Positions 1 to 8,064 of a stretch of 64,000 nt of DNA are shown one piece after another. Position 1 is the first letter of the stretch. Each line of letters opens with the position of its first letter. Below the pieces are notes generated by a model. The model was not told the DNA's origin. It ran no database searches and saw only the letters and a program-made list of their open reading frames with translations. The translations under genes were made by a program, and so were the position numbers. The DNA lies in assembly GCF_016031655.1 (NCBI RefSeq), contig NZ_JACCHQ010000012.1, positions 99,501-163,500 of the forward strand. The letters are read 5' to 3'. This DNA is from Bradyrhizobium glycinis. GTDB taxonomy: Bacteria; Pseudomonadota; Alphaproteobacteria; Rhizobiales; Xanthobacteraceae.

Positions 1-40
1 TTCATGGTTTCGCCCCAAGGGTTTCAATTTTCGATGAGGC

Positions 41-57
41 GTATTATTTTCGAAAAT
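41..57. promoter_or_regulatory. Putative GntR operator, copy 1
   Basis: A perfect 12-bp palindrome, ATTTTCGAAAAT (46-57), is preceded by GTAT. The 17-bp block matches the one at 871-887 at 16 of 17 positions. A further half-like AATTTTCGA lies at 26-34. The site sits downstream of the GntR gene and just upstream of a possible minus-strand start codon at 3-5, so it could control a gene leaving the window on the left. Binding by the adjacent regulator is inferred from position and duplication. Confidence 0.55.
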
Positions 58-99
58 TGCTCGCGACGCAAGCCCGCGGCGTGAAAATGTCCGTACTGC

Positions 100-801
100 C
101 TACTCGGCGTCGAGCAGATGGCCGGCGTAAGTCGCCACGTTGTCGAAGGTCGAGCGGATATGCGCCTCGATGAGCTGCACGGCGAGATCGGCATTACGCG
201 AGATCGCCGCCTGCATGATCGCCTGGTGCTCGCCGGCCTTGTCGCGTGGGCGAGGGCGGAAATTGGCGGAGAGGTGCCGGTAGCGCTCGGCACGGTCAAA
301 CAGCTCGGCGCGGATGGCGAGCAGCGTTGCCGAGCCGCAGGCGGAGACCAGCGCCTGGTGGAACTGGCGGTGAGCGATCTTCCATTCGGGATCGCGCAGG
401 GGATGCGCGGGATCGCGCTGTTCGATCCGCTTCAGGCGGTGCAGCGTCGAGATCACGGCGATTTCCCAGTCGTCATCGCCGCGCTCGATCGAGCGGCGGA
501 TCAATTCCACCTCGATCAGCACGCGGGCATCAGTGACCTCCACCAGATCCTGGCGGCTGACCGGCGCGACGCGAAACCCGCGCTGCTCCTGGGCGTCGAC
601 GAGGCCCTCGGCGGCAAGCGCCGTCAGCGCCTCGCGCAGCGTCGTAAAGCTTGCGCCGAAGCGCTCCCGCAGCACGTCGAAACGCAGCGGCTCGCCGGGT
701 GCCAGGCTGCAGGCGATGATCTCCTCGCGCAGCCGATGGGTGATGTCGGCGGCAATGGTCTTGCCGAATTCCTTGCGGGGACGAATGGCGCTGTCGGGCA
801 T
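100..801 (-). CDS. GntR family (FadR/FCD) transcriptional regulator
   Basis: A 233-residue regulator with an N-terminal winged helix (about residues 12-75, with the typical TTLREALTALAAEGLV stretch) and a C-terminal all-helical FCD ligand domain containing the FHQALVSACGS segment. The start at 801 gives the usual FCD length; a longer reading to 963 would run through the promoter region. It is a paralogue of the second GntR at 6313-7017: both have an ISTLH segment followed by a similar FCD core. Near-identical palindromes flank it at 46-57 and 876-887, which suggests autoregulation and control of both neighbouring transcripts. The effector is unknown; FCD regulators usually bind small carboxylic acids of the pathway they control. 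Confidence 0.88.
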   Translation of the reverse strand: MPDSAIRPRKEFGKTIAADITHRLREEIIACSLAPGEPLRFDVLRERFGASFTTLREALTALAAEGLVDAQEQRGFRVAPVSRQDLVEVTDARVLIEVELIRRSIERGDDDWEIAVISTLHRLKRIEQRDPAHPLRDPEWKIAHRQFHQALVSACGSATLLAIRAELFDRAERYRHLSANFRPRPRDKAGEHQAIMQAAISRNADLAVQLIEAHIRSTFDNVATYAGHLLDAE

Positions 802-855
802 GGGCCTGCCAATGAATCGATGGCCCAAGATGCCGCGGCAACGACCATCTTGCAA

Positions 856-887
856 TAATTTTCGCAAACGGTATGATTTTCGAAAAT
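856..887. promoter_or_regulatory. Putative GntR operator, copy 2, in a divergent promoter
   Basis: The palindrome ATTTTCGAAAAT lies at 876-887 inside GTATGATTTTCGAAAAT, with a second half-like ATTTTCGCAAA just before it (858-868). It sits between the divergent GntR gene (start 801) and the quinone oxidoreductase (start 921). It repeats copy 1 with a single mismatch over 17 bp. Confidence 0.6.
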
Positions 888-920
888 AACGTTTTGAAGA
901 GGTCTGGGGAGCGTGGAGAC

Positions 921-1913
921 ATGAGGGCGGTGTTGGTGCGTCAGCCGGGTGGGCCGGATGCACTCGAGGTGGTCGAGGTTCCCGTGCCCGGGCCGGGCGC
1001 AGGCCAGGTGCAGATCAGGGCTGAGGCGTTCGGGGTCGGGCAGCCCGACGCGCTGATCCGGCGCGGCGTGTACAAATGGATGCCGCCTCTGCCGGCCAAT
1101 CCCGGCAACGACGTTGCGGGCCGCATCTCCGCGCTCGGGCCTGATGTCGAGGGCATTGCCGTCGGCCAGAAGGTGCTGCTGAGCGCACGCGATCTGTCCC
1201 AGCGCGGCGGCTGCTACGCCGATTATGTGGTGGCGCCCGCAGACGCTGTGCATACACTGCCCGACCATGTCGATCTGCAAGCCGCCGTGTGCCTGTCGAA
1301 CTACCAGGTGGCCTACGCGCTGCTGCACGAGTGCCGCCATCCGCGCGCACCTAGCAGCGTGCTGGTGATCGGCGCTGCCGGCGGCGTCGGCACCGCGCTG
1401 GTGCAGCTGGCAAAGCTCGCCGGGATGACCGTGATCGGCACGGTCTCGACCGAGCAGAAAGCCGCCTTCGCGAAGGCCAACGGCGCCGATCACATCATCT
1501 TCTACCGCAGCGAGGATGTGGTGGCGCGGACGCGCGAGCTGACCAAGGGCGAGGGCGTCGGCCTCGTGCTCGATCACGTCTGCGGGCCCGAATTCACCGC
1601 CTATCTCGGCGCGCTCGGCAAATGGGGCGCGCTGCTGTCGTACAATGCCTTCGCGGGGCTGCCGGAAGAAAACCTGATGACGGCGATGCGCAACCATCTC
1701 GATATCTGTCCGGCGGTGCGCTGCTTCTCCTTCCACATCTACGACCATGATCGCGACGGTCGTCGCGCCCTGATGCGCAGCGTGATCGAGGCGCTGGGTC
1801 GCAATGCGATCAAGCCGGCGATCTCGGCGGTCTTGAGGCTCGACGAGGTCAGGAAAGCGCATACGCTGCTGGAGCAAGGCTCCGCGCTCGGCAAGATCAT
1901 CATGACGCCATGA
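921..1913 (+). CDS. Zinc-free quinone oxidoreductase (MDR superfamily)
   Basis: A 330-residue medium-chain dehydrogenase/reductase of the quinone oxidoreductase type. The GroES-like domain covers about residues 1-115. The Rossmann domain follows, with an AAGGVGTALVQLAKLAG nucleotide-binding loop near 150-165. No structural-zinc cysteine cluster is visible, as expected for QOR and acryloyl-reductase-like members. Start 921 is supported by GGAG at 915-918; an in-frame start at 873 would overlap the operator. It is followed after 16 bp by the extradiol-dioxygenase-like gene, so the two are probably cotranscribed. It probably reduces an enone or quinone intermediate with NAD(P)H; the substrate cannot be read from sequence. 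Confidence 0.85.
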   Translation: MRAVLVRQPGGPDALEVVEVPVPGPGAGQVQIRAEAFGVGQPDALIRRGVYKWMPPLPANPGNDVAGRISALGPDVEGIAVGQKVLLSARDLSQRGGCYADYVVAPADAVHTLPDHVDLQAAVCLSNYQVAYALLHECRHPRAPSSVLVIGAAGGVGTALVQLAKLAGMTVIGTVSTEQKAAFAKANGADHIIFYRSEDVVARTRELTKGEGVGLVLDHVCGPEFTAYLGALGKWGALLSYNAFAGLPEENLMTAMRNHLDICPAVRCFSFHIYDHDRDGRRALMRSVIEALGRNAIKPAISAVLRLDEVRKAHTLLEQGSALGKIIMTP

Positions 1914-1929
1914 GGGGCTGGACCGCACG

Positions 1930-2832
1930 ATGACACAAGCACCCATTGCACGCCTCACCCGGCTGCGGCACGCGACCTTCACCTCGCCGGATCCGGAACG
2001 GCTGCTCGACTACTACCGCGGCGTGATCGGTCTTGGCCTAGTCGCTCGCGACGGAGGCCGCCTGTTTCTCGCCAATGAGTCCGAGCAGCTCTCGCTGGTA
2101 ATCGAGCCCGGCAATGCCGCGCTGAAGAGCATCGCCTTCGAAATATCCCCTGACATCCAGTTCGAGGCGCTCGGCTCTGCGCTGAAGCAGGCTGACTTGC
2201 GGCCCGAGCTTCACAGTGATCCGTTGCCGGGCATCTCTCGCCTGCTGTCGTTCAGCGATCCCGAGGGGACACGCTTCGAATTGATCCAGGGCTGGACGCC
2301 GACGCCCGCGCAGGAGCGCATCGCAGGGCTCGCCGTCAGCAAGCTCGGCCATGTCGCGCTGCGCACGCCCGATCCGCAAGCAGCTTCCGAGTTCTACGCC
2401 AATGCGATGGGCCTGCGGGTCTCCGACTGGATCGAGGACCGCTTCGTCTTCATGCGTAGCGGCTTCGAGCACCACACGCTGAATTTCGCCCGCGCGCCGG
2501 TGCGCAATCTTCATCACTTCGCCTTCGAGCTGCGGGGCCCCGACCACATGCATCAAGCCTGCGACCATCTCGCGCGGCACAAGGTCCCCGTGCTCTGGGG
2601 GCCGGTGCGTCATGGTCCCGGGCACAACACCGCGATCTACCACCGCAATCCCGACGGTCACCTGGTCGAGCTGTTCTTCGACCTCGACCGCATGACCGAC
2701 GAGGCGCTCGGCTATTTCGAGCCGCGTCCGTGGCATCGCGATCGCCCACAGCGGCCAAAAGTCTGGGTCGGGCTGCCGCGCGACGTCTGGGGCATGCCGC
2801 CATCGCCTGAATGCACGGAGTTCGCGCGGTAG
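1930..2832 (+). CDS. Extradiol ring-cleavage dioxygenase-like protein (VOC superfamily)
   Basis: A 300-residue protein with two vicinal-oxygen-chelate modules (about residues 10-125 and 135-255), the layout of type I extradiol dioxygenases. The second module keeps the likely iron ligands: His141 (GHVALRT), His195/His196 (LHHFAFEL) and Glu247 (HLVELFFD). Type I family members cleave catecholic rings next to the hydroxyls using Fe(II) and O2. It sits between an MDR reductase and a TctC-type binding protein, consistent with a catabolic operon. The substrate is not assigned. A non-dioxygenase VOC enzyme is possible, but the complete 2-His-1-Glu set argues for ring cleavage. Confidence 0.82.
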   Translation: MTQAPIARLTRLRHATFTSPDPERLLDYYRGVIGLGLVARDGGRLFLANESEQLSLVIEPGNAALKSIAFEISPDIQFEALGSALKQADLRPELHSDPLPGISRLLSFSDPEGTRFELIQGWTPTPAQERIAGLAVSKLGHVALRTPDPQAASEFYANAMGLRVSDWIEDRFVFMRSGFEHHTLNFARAPVRNLHHFAFELRGPDHMHQACDHLARHKVPVLWGPVRHGPGHNTAIYHRNPDGHLVELFFDLDRMTDEALGYFEPRPWHRDRPQRPKVWVGLPRDVWGMPPSPECTEFAR

Positions 2833-2906
2833 CGGCTCAACGACGACTTGAAGATCGCCGCACACATTGCGGCCAACAACACAATAACCAAACGGGAGAA
2901 GCATCC

Positions 2907-3884
2907 ATGGGTCGGATCAAGCGGCTTGCTGCGGCCATTTTTCTGCTGGGCTCTTGTCTCGCGACGGGTCCGGCGTCGGCGGACACTTATCCGTCGCGCC
3001 CGATCCGTCTGCTACACGGCTTTGTCGCGGGCGGCGCGGCCGACACGCTGTCGCGCATGATCGCCGATGGGCTCTCGAAGAAGCTCGGGCAGCCGATTGT
3101 CGTCGAAGCGAAGCCCGGCGCCGGCGGCAACATCGCGGCAGACGCCGTCGCAAAAGCAGCGCCCGACGGTTACACGCTCGGCCTTGTCACCGGCGCGCAC
3201 GCGATATCGGCGGCGACCTACAAGAGTCTCAGCTATCAGCCGGCCGAGAGCTTCGACATGATTTCGACGCTGGTCTATTACGCGCTTGTCATCGCGGTGC
3301 GTAGCGATCATCCGGCCAAATCGCTGGGCGAGCTCATTGCTATGGCCAAAGAGAAGCCCGGGACGTTGAGCTTCGGATCGGTCGGCTTTGGCAGCACGCA
3401 TCATCTTGCCGGAGAGCTGCTCAATGCGACGGCCGGCATCGACATCATGCATGTGCCTTATCGCGGCGATTCCCAATCGCTCACCGCGCTGCTCGGTGGT
3501 GATGTGCCTGTCGTCGTCGGCACGCCCGTCCTGCTCGCGCCGCAGATCCAGAGCGGTGCGATCCGCGGCCTGGCGGTCACGTCGCCGAAGCGGACCGCGC
3601 TGCTGCCGGATGTGCCGACCGTCGAGGAAGCTGGCGTCAAGGGATACAACGTGCGCACCTGGGCAGGACTACTTGCCCCCAAGGGAACGCCACCGTCCGT
3701 CGTCGGCGCCCTCAATGCCGCCACGCTCGACGTACTGAAGGATCCGGAACTGAGGCAGCGTCTTGAGACCGCCGTTGGAGGTGAAGTCCGCGGAAGCACG
3801 CCCGATGAAATGAAACAACTGATCGAGTCCGAAATCGCCAAATGGTCTGCGGTGGTGGAACGAGCGAAAATTCCGAAGATCTGA
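2907..3884 (+). CDS. Tripartite tricarboxylate transporter (Bug/TctC) substrate-binding protein
   Basis: A 325-residue periplasmic binding protein. An N-terminal signal peptide (GLLRPFF-like hydrophobic core, cleavage after ASA near residue 24) precedes the Bug start YPSRPIRLLHGF. The hallmark AKPGAGGNIAADAVAKAAPDGYT-like region is near 60-80 and a VPYRGDSQSLTALLGG loop lies near 180. Start 2907 has GGGAGA at 2894-2899. No TctA or TctB membrane genes are nearby, a common orphan arrangement for Bug proteins, which may feed a distant TctAB pair or act as sensors. It ends the QOR-dioxygenase transcript. Confidence 0.9.
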   Translation: MGRIKRLAAAIFLLGSCLATGPASADTYPSRPIRLLHGFVAGGAADTLSRMIADGLSKKLGQPIVVEAKPGAGGNIAADAVAKAAPDGYTLGLVTGAHAISAATYKSLSYQPAESFDMISTLVYYALVIAVRSDHPAKSLGELIAMAKEKPGTLSFGSVGFGSTHHLAGELLNATAGIDIMHVPYRGDSQSLTALLGGDVPVVVGTPVLLAPQIQSGAIRGLAVTSPKRTALLPDVPTVEEAGVKGYNVRTWAGLLAPKGTPPSVVGALNAATLDVLKDPELRQRLETAVGGEVRGSTPDEMKQLIESEIAKWSAVVERAKIPKI

Positions 3885-3984
3885 CCGAACTCGTGTTCAT
3901 GGCGGTGGGGATGCTGAGGCGACGTCAGGTCCGGGCAGGCCAGCTTGATCTTCAGCTCGACCTCTGATTGGAAATTGAGCCTCT

Positions 3985-4752
3985 TCACCGTGCCGCCGCT
4001 TGCCACGCGAGCAGTCGCTGCTCCAGCAGCGACATCGCTATCGAGGTGACATATCCGGTGGCGCCGAGCAGGATCACCCCAGCAAAGAGGTCGGCGGATC
4101 GGAACGCGCGTGCCGAGAGCAGGACCCAGTGACCAAGGCCGTCGAGGCCGGCCAGGATCTCGCAGACCACCGAGAGGATCAGCGCGACAGTCAGGCTGAG
4201 CCGCATGCCGGCGAGGATGTCCGGCAATGCCGAGGGCAGGGCGATCTTGGCAATGATTGCGGCGCGCGACATCTGCAGCGAGCGGGCGACCTCATACAGC
4301 CGCGGCTCGACTGCGGCAAAGCCGTGAATGGTTGCGAGCATGATCGGCCAGATCGCGCCGAAGGCGATCACGAACAGCGCCATGCCTTGCGTCAGCCCGA
4401 GCATCGCGATCGCGACTGGGATGATCGCCGAGACCGGCAGGGGCCTTAAGAATTCCAGCGACGGCGCGACATAGGCCCGCATCATCTTGGACGAACCGAT
4501 CAGCGCGCCAAGCCCAATGCCGGCGATCGAGGCGGCGAACCAGCCATAGGCCATATGCTCCAGCGTGCCGATCAGCTTGCCCGCGAGATCGCCGCTGGAG
4601 AAGCCGCGCACCAAAGCGGCCCAGGCTCTATCAGGACCGGGCAGGAACACCGGCGACACCAGCTTCAGATTGGCGATGAGCTGCCACGCCGCGATGAAGC
4701 CGGCCGCGACGAGGACGCTTGCGACACGCCAGAGGATCGCCGCTCGCTTCAT
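3985..4752 (-). CDS. ABC transporter permease (SsuC/TauC/NtrB type)
   Basis: A 255-residue inner-membrane protein with about six hydrophobic segments and the permease EAA-type loop near VARSLQMSRAAIIAKIALPSALP. This family imports sulfonates, nitrate, taurine, aromatic acids or thiamine precursors. Its start overlaps the preceding permease stop by 4 bp (ATGA), indicating translational coupling. It is the last gene of a five-gene minus-strand operon: binding protein, GntR, ATPase, permease, permease. Two different permeases in one operon suggest a heterodimeric pore. Cargo is unknown but probably tied to the adjacent catabolic genes. Confidence 0.88.
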   Translation of the reverse strand: MKRAAILWRVASVLVAAGFIAAWQLIANLKLVSPVFLPGPDRAWAALVRGFSSGDLAGKLIGTLEHMAYGWFAASIAGIGLGALIGSSKMMRAYVAPSLEFLRPLPVSAIIPVAIAMLGLTQGMALFVIAFGAIWPIMLATIHGFAAVEPRLYEVARSLQMSRAAIIAKIALPSALPDILAGMRLSLTVALILSVVCEILAGLDGLGHWVLLSARAFRSADLFAGVILLGATGYVTSIAMSLLEQRLLAWQAAAR

Positions 4753-5513
4753 GGATGGTCTCCGGCGAGCGCGGCGCGGCCGAACAGGCGGCGCTGGGCC
4801 ACGATCAACAGCATGTTCAGCGCGTAGCCGATCGCGCCGATCCAGACGAGATAGGCGAGCATCAGGTCGGCGCGCAGTGCCTGCTGCGCCAGCATAATGC
4901 CGGCACCCAAGCCAATCGGGTTGATGGCGATCTCGACGGTGACCGCGACGATCAGGGCGATCCCGGCCGACAGGCGGAAGGCGACAAAGATCCGCGGCAG
5001 TGCGGCCGGGATCACGACCTTCGCGATCCGTTGCGGCGCGCTCAGCCGTAAGGCGCGCGACACTTCCATCAATCGCGGCTCGATGCTGCGCACCGCGCTG
5101 CGCGTCATGATCAGCATCGGCCAGACGCAGGCGAACGCCACGATCACGATCTCCATGCGGTAGCCGAAGCCGAGCGCGATCAACGCAATCGGCAGCAGCG
5201 CGATCGAGGGAATCGGGCGGATCGCCTCGACCGTCACCTCCATCAGCCGGTCGAGGGGACGCGAAACGCCCAAGGCGATGCCGAGCGCAAGCCCGATGGC
5301 GCTGCCAATGGCAAGGCCTGCAAAGGTAGCGAACAGCGTGTCCCGGGTCGCGATCGGTATAGAGAGATCGGCAAGCGCCGCGGCCAGCGCCGCGAAGATC
5401 GCGCTCGGCGGGGCCAGGCTGTCGCTTTGCAGTTGGGTAAGGCGCGCCCAGAGCTCGAGCGCCAGCATCAGCGCCAGCGGCAGCAGCAAGGGCTTGGTGC
5501 GGTCGAGGCTCAA
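4749..5513 (-). CDS. ABC transporter permease (SsuC/TauC type)
   Basis: A 254-residue permease with six or so transmembrane helices. The cytoplasmic EAA-like loop (EVSRALRLSAPQRIAKVVIP) docks to the ATPase. It overlaps both neighbours by 4 bp, so the operon is tightly coupled. It is related to, but distinct from, the permease at 3985-4752, and the two probably pair. Family members act with NMT1/SsuA-type binding proteins such as the one at 7030-7974. Confidence 0.88.
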   Translation of the reverse strand: MSLDRTKPLLLPLALMLALELWARLTQLQSDSLAPPSAIFAALAAALADLSIPIATRDTLFATFAGLAIGSAIGLALGIALGVSRPLDRLMEVTVEAIRPIPSIALLPIALIALGFGYRMEIVIVAFACVWPMLIMTRSAVRSIEPRLMEVSRALRLSAPQRIAKVVIPAALPRIFVAFRLSAGIALIVAVTVEIAINPIGLGAGIMLAQQALRADLMLAYLVWIGAIGYALNMLLIVAQRRLFGRAALAGDHP

Positions 5514-6316
5514 TGTTCGGTCGCCTTGATGAAGTCGAACAATTGCCGGCGCAGCCGCAGGAATTCCGGATGCTCGCGGGTGGCGAGCTGGTCGCGCGGA
5601 CGCGGCAGGTCGACGTCGAGCTCGATCCCGATCCGGCCCGGATGCGGCAAGAGGCCGATGACGCGGTCGCCGAGATAGATGGCCTCGTCGAGATCGTGGG
5701 TCACGAAGACCACGGTGGTCTGGCTCGCCTGCGTCAGCGACAGCACCTCGTCCTGCAAGCCCTGGCGCGTCATCGCATCCAGCGCGCCGAACGGTTCGTC
5801 CATCAGCAGCGTCGACGGCTCCTGCGCAAGGCAGCGCGCGATCTGCAGGCGCTGCTGCATGCCGCCCGACATTTCGGTCGGATATTTATCGGCATGGCCG
5901 GGCAATCCGACCTTGCGCAGTAGCGCTTCGATACGCGCGCCGCGCTCGCGCACCGGCACACGGGAGGCCTCCAGTGCCAGCGAGATATTTCCGGCCGCGG
6001 TCCGCCAAGGCAACAGCGCCTTGCCGTAATCCTGGAACACGATCGCGACCTCGCGGCGCGGCTCGGTGATCGGCTCGCCGTCAAAGGTCACGGCGCCGCT
6101 CGTCGGGCGATAGAGGCCCGCGGCGAGCCGCAGCGCCGTGGTCTTGCCGCAGCCGGAGGCGCCGACGATGCAGAGGAATTCGCCCGGCCGCACCTGAAGA
6201 TCGAGATTCTCGATGATGGTCTTGCCGCCGAGCCGCAGCGTCGCGGCGTTGAACGCGATCAGTGTTTTTTGCCGCCGCGCGGCGCGCGCCTCGTCGAGTC
6301 TGGCAACGACGCTCAT
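5510..6316 (-). CDS. ABC transporter ATP-binding protein (SsuB/TauB type)
   Basis: A 268-residue ATPase. Walker A is GASGCGKTT (about residues 52-60), the signature is MSGGMQQRLQIARCL and Walker B is LLMDEPFGALD, followed by a switch histidine in FVTHDLDEA. It energises import by the two permeases encoded directly downstream. It overlaps the GntR gene and the permease gene by 4 bp on each side. All catalytic motifs are intact. Confidence 0.93.
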   Translation of the reverse strand: MSVVARLDEARAARRQKTLIAFNAATLRLGGKTIIENLDLQVRPGEFLCIVGASGCGKTTALRLAAGLYRPTSGAVTFDGEPITEPRREVAIVFQDYGKALLPWRTAAGNISLALEASRVPVRERGARIEALLRKVGLPGHADKYPTEMSGGMQQRLQIARCLAQEPSTLLMDEPFGALDAMTRQGLQDEVLSLTQASQTTVVFVTHDLDEAIYLGDRVIGLLPHPGRIGIELDVDLPRPRDQLATREHPEFLRLRRQLFDFIKATEH

Positions 6317-7017
6317 GACTGCTCCCGGCTGGCCGATGGATAGACGAAATCGATGGTCGAGTGCAGATGCGCTGCGAGCATCTTCTGCGCGGCGGCCACA
6401 TCGCGAGCGAGCACGTGGTCGGCGAGCATCTGGTGAGTCCGGATGAAGCCTTCGCCGCTGTCGATGGCTGCCATCATCACGCGGCGATAGCGGTAGGCCT
6501 GGTCGTAGAGGTCGGAATGGGCAGCCAGCATGCGCTGCGAGCCGCAGGCGGCGAGCAGCGCGGTATGAAAACCCTTGTGCAGCCGGTCGAAATCGGCCGC
6601 GCCTTCGCGGAATTCATTGCCGGTGCGCTCGATATGCCGCCGCATCTGATGCAGCGTGCTGATGATGCCGGCCTCCCAGGCGGCATCGCCGTGCAGGATC
6701 GCGAGCCTCACGGCCTCTATCTCGACCGCCGTCCGCATGCAGGTGATGTCGGCAAGATCCTCGCGGCTGACCTCGGCGACACGGAAGCCGCGCTGGCCGA
6801 TGCCGACGATCAGGCCGCGCGACATCAGCCGCGACAGGCCTTCGCGCAAGGGGGTCGCGCCGATCTCGTAGCGCTGCACCAGATCGACGATGCCGAGCCG
6901 TGATCCCGGCGCGAGATGTCCGGCCAGGATGTCCTGCTCGATCAGGCTTGCGGCGCGCTCGCTCAAGGTGCCGGCCTCGGCCTGTGGGCGTTCGAGGGTG
7001 CGCTCGGGGGCAGGCAT
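6313..7017 (-). CDS. GntR family (FCD) regulator embedded in an ABC operon
   Basis: A 234-residue GntR regulator with a winged helix (about 15-80, GATPLREGLSRLMSRGLI) and an FCD domain. It lies inside the transporter operon, 12 bp after the binding-protein gene and overlapping the ATPase gene by 4 bp, so regulator and transporter are made together. It is a clear paralogue of the GntR at 100-801: both have ISTLH and FH.AL.SACGS/FHTALLAACGS segments. A likely target is the 90-bp AT-rich divergent promoter at 7975-8064. Confidence 0.9.
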   Translation of the reverse strand: MPAPERTLERPQAEAGTLSERAASLIEQDILAGHLAPGSRLGIVDLVQRYEIGATPLREGLSRLMSRGLIVGIGQRGFRVAEVSREDLADITCMRTAVEIEAVRLAILHGDAAWEAGIISTLHQMRRHIERTGNEFREGAADFDRLHKGFHTALLAACGSQRMLAAHSDLYDQAYRYRRVMMAAIDSGEGFIRTHQMLADHVLARDVAAAQKMLAAHLHSTIDFVYPSASREQS

Positions 7018-7029
7018 CGCCGATGTCCT

Positions 7030-7974
7030 CTAGTTGAGCACCAGTTTCGTGGCGTCGAGCTTCGATTGCAGCATCTTCTGCGACGACATCACGTCGATCC
7101 ACCAGCTGAGATTTTCTGCCCTGAGGTTCGGCTCGGACTGGTTCGGCGGCGTCGCCATGACGAGGTCGAGAGGCTGTTTGGTGAACTTCGCGATCGAGGC
7201 GGAAGCCTTCTCGCGATCGCTGTTGACGATGACGGCGGCTTCCGCAATGGCCTCGCGGAATTTCTTCACAGTCGCGGCATTCTTCTCCGCCCACTCGCGC
7301 GATGCGGCATAGAAGATGATCGGATCGGTTCGGGCAAGATCGAGCGCATAGCGGGCGCCGACCGAGCCGAGGCCGGCATTGAGCATACGGGTCACGAACG
7401 GCTCGGCCGTGAGCACCGCGTCGACGCCGCCCGACTTGATGATATCGGCCATGGTCGGGAAGGTGACCTCGACGAACTTGACGCTCTTGGAGTCGACGCC
7501 TTTCTCCACGAGCCACTTCACGAACAATACATGTAGGAAGGCATTGAGCCCGGGCGCGCCGACTTTCTTGCCGGCGAAATCCTTCGGCTCCTTGATGGTG
7601 ATGCCGTTGCGAACGAAGGCGGCGATGCTGTTCTGGTTCACCGGGCTCATCACGGTAGCGCCCGCAATCGCAACGAGATCGAGCCCGCCGTCGACCGCCT
7701 GGAGGAACACGGTCGAGGTCGGCCCGCCAATCTGGATCGAGTTCGACAGGATTGCCGCCGGGATGTTGGAGTTGATCGCGATCGGCGTCATCTCGACGTC
7801 CAGGCCGTGCTTTTTGAAGATGCCTTCGTCGACGGCGACCATGGCCGAGGCGCAGTCGGAGGTCGCGGTGCAGCCGATCTTGATCTTCGCCTGCGCCAGC
7901 GCCGGTGCGGTCAAGGCAATAGTCGACCCAACCACGAGACCCGCCAACACCGCTCCTACCTGCGTTCGCCTCAC
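7030..7974 (-). CDS. ABC transporter substrate-binding protein (NMT1/SsuA/TauA-like)
   Basis: A 314-residue periplasmic binding protein. The signal peptide covers residues 1-28 (hydrophobic core then APALAQA), and the mature protein starts KIKIGCTATSDCASAM. The following AVDEGIFKKHGLDVEM is the classic NMT1/SsuA start, with a GGPTST ligand-loop motif near 85. It is the first gene of the minus-strand transporter operon and divergent from the fumarylacetoacetate-hydrolase gene, so uptake and metabolism of one compound are probably coregulated. The ligand is unknown. Confidence 0.9.
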   Translation of the reverse strand: MRRTQVGAVLAGLVVGSTIALTAPALAQAKIKIGCTATSDCASAMVAVDEGIFKKHGLDVEMTPIAINSNIPAAILSNSIQIGGPTSTVFLQAVDGGLDLVAIAGATVMSPVNQNSIAAFVRNGITIKEPKDFAGKKVGAPGLNAFLHVLFVKWLVEKGVDSKSVKFVEVTFPTMADIIKSGGVDAVLTAEPFVTRMLNAGLGSVGARYALDLARTDPIIFYAASREWAEKNAATVKKFREAIAEAAVIVNSDREKASASIAKFTKQPLDLVMATPPNQSEPNLRAENLSWWIDVMSSQKMLQSKLDATKLVLN

Positions 7975-8064
7975 CGCGCTCTCCCAAATTTGTATTTTTC
8001 GTTCTTGTTTATCGATATTTTATCTGATCATATATTTCAACCAATAGCAAGGGGGGTACCCAAG
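7975..8064. promoter_or_regulatory. AT-rich divergent promoter with inverted repeats
   Basis: This 90-bp gap separates the binding-protein start (7974) from the GTG start at 8065. It is far richer in A+T than its surroundings. It contains the palindrome TATCGATA (8010-8017), TGATCA (8025-8030 region) and a GTATTTTTCG stretch resembling half of the GntR site at 41-57. GGGGGG at 8051-8056 is the ribosome binding site of the plus-strand gene. Confidence 0.5.

Noticed and set aside
118..858. A 246-codon plus-strand open frame opposite the GntR gene
   Set aside because: It is the antisense shadow of a clear GntR/FCD regulator; GC-rich codons keep the opposite frame open.
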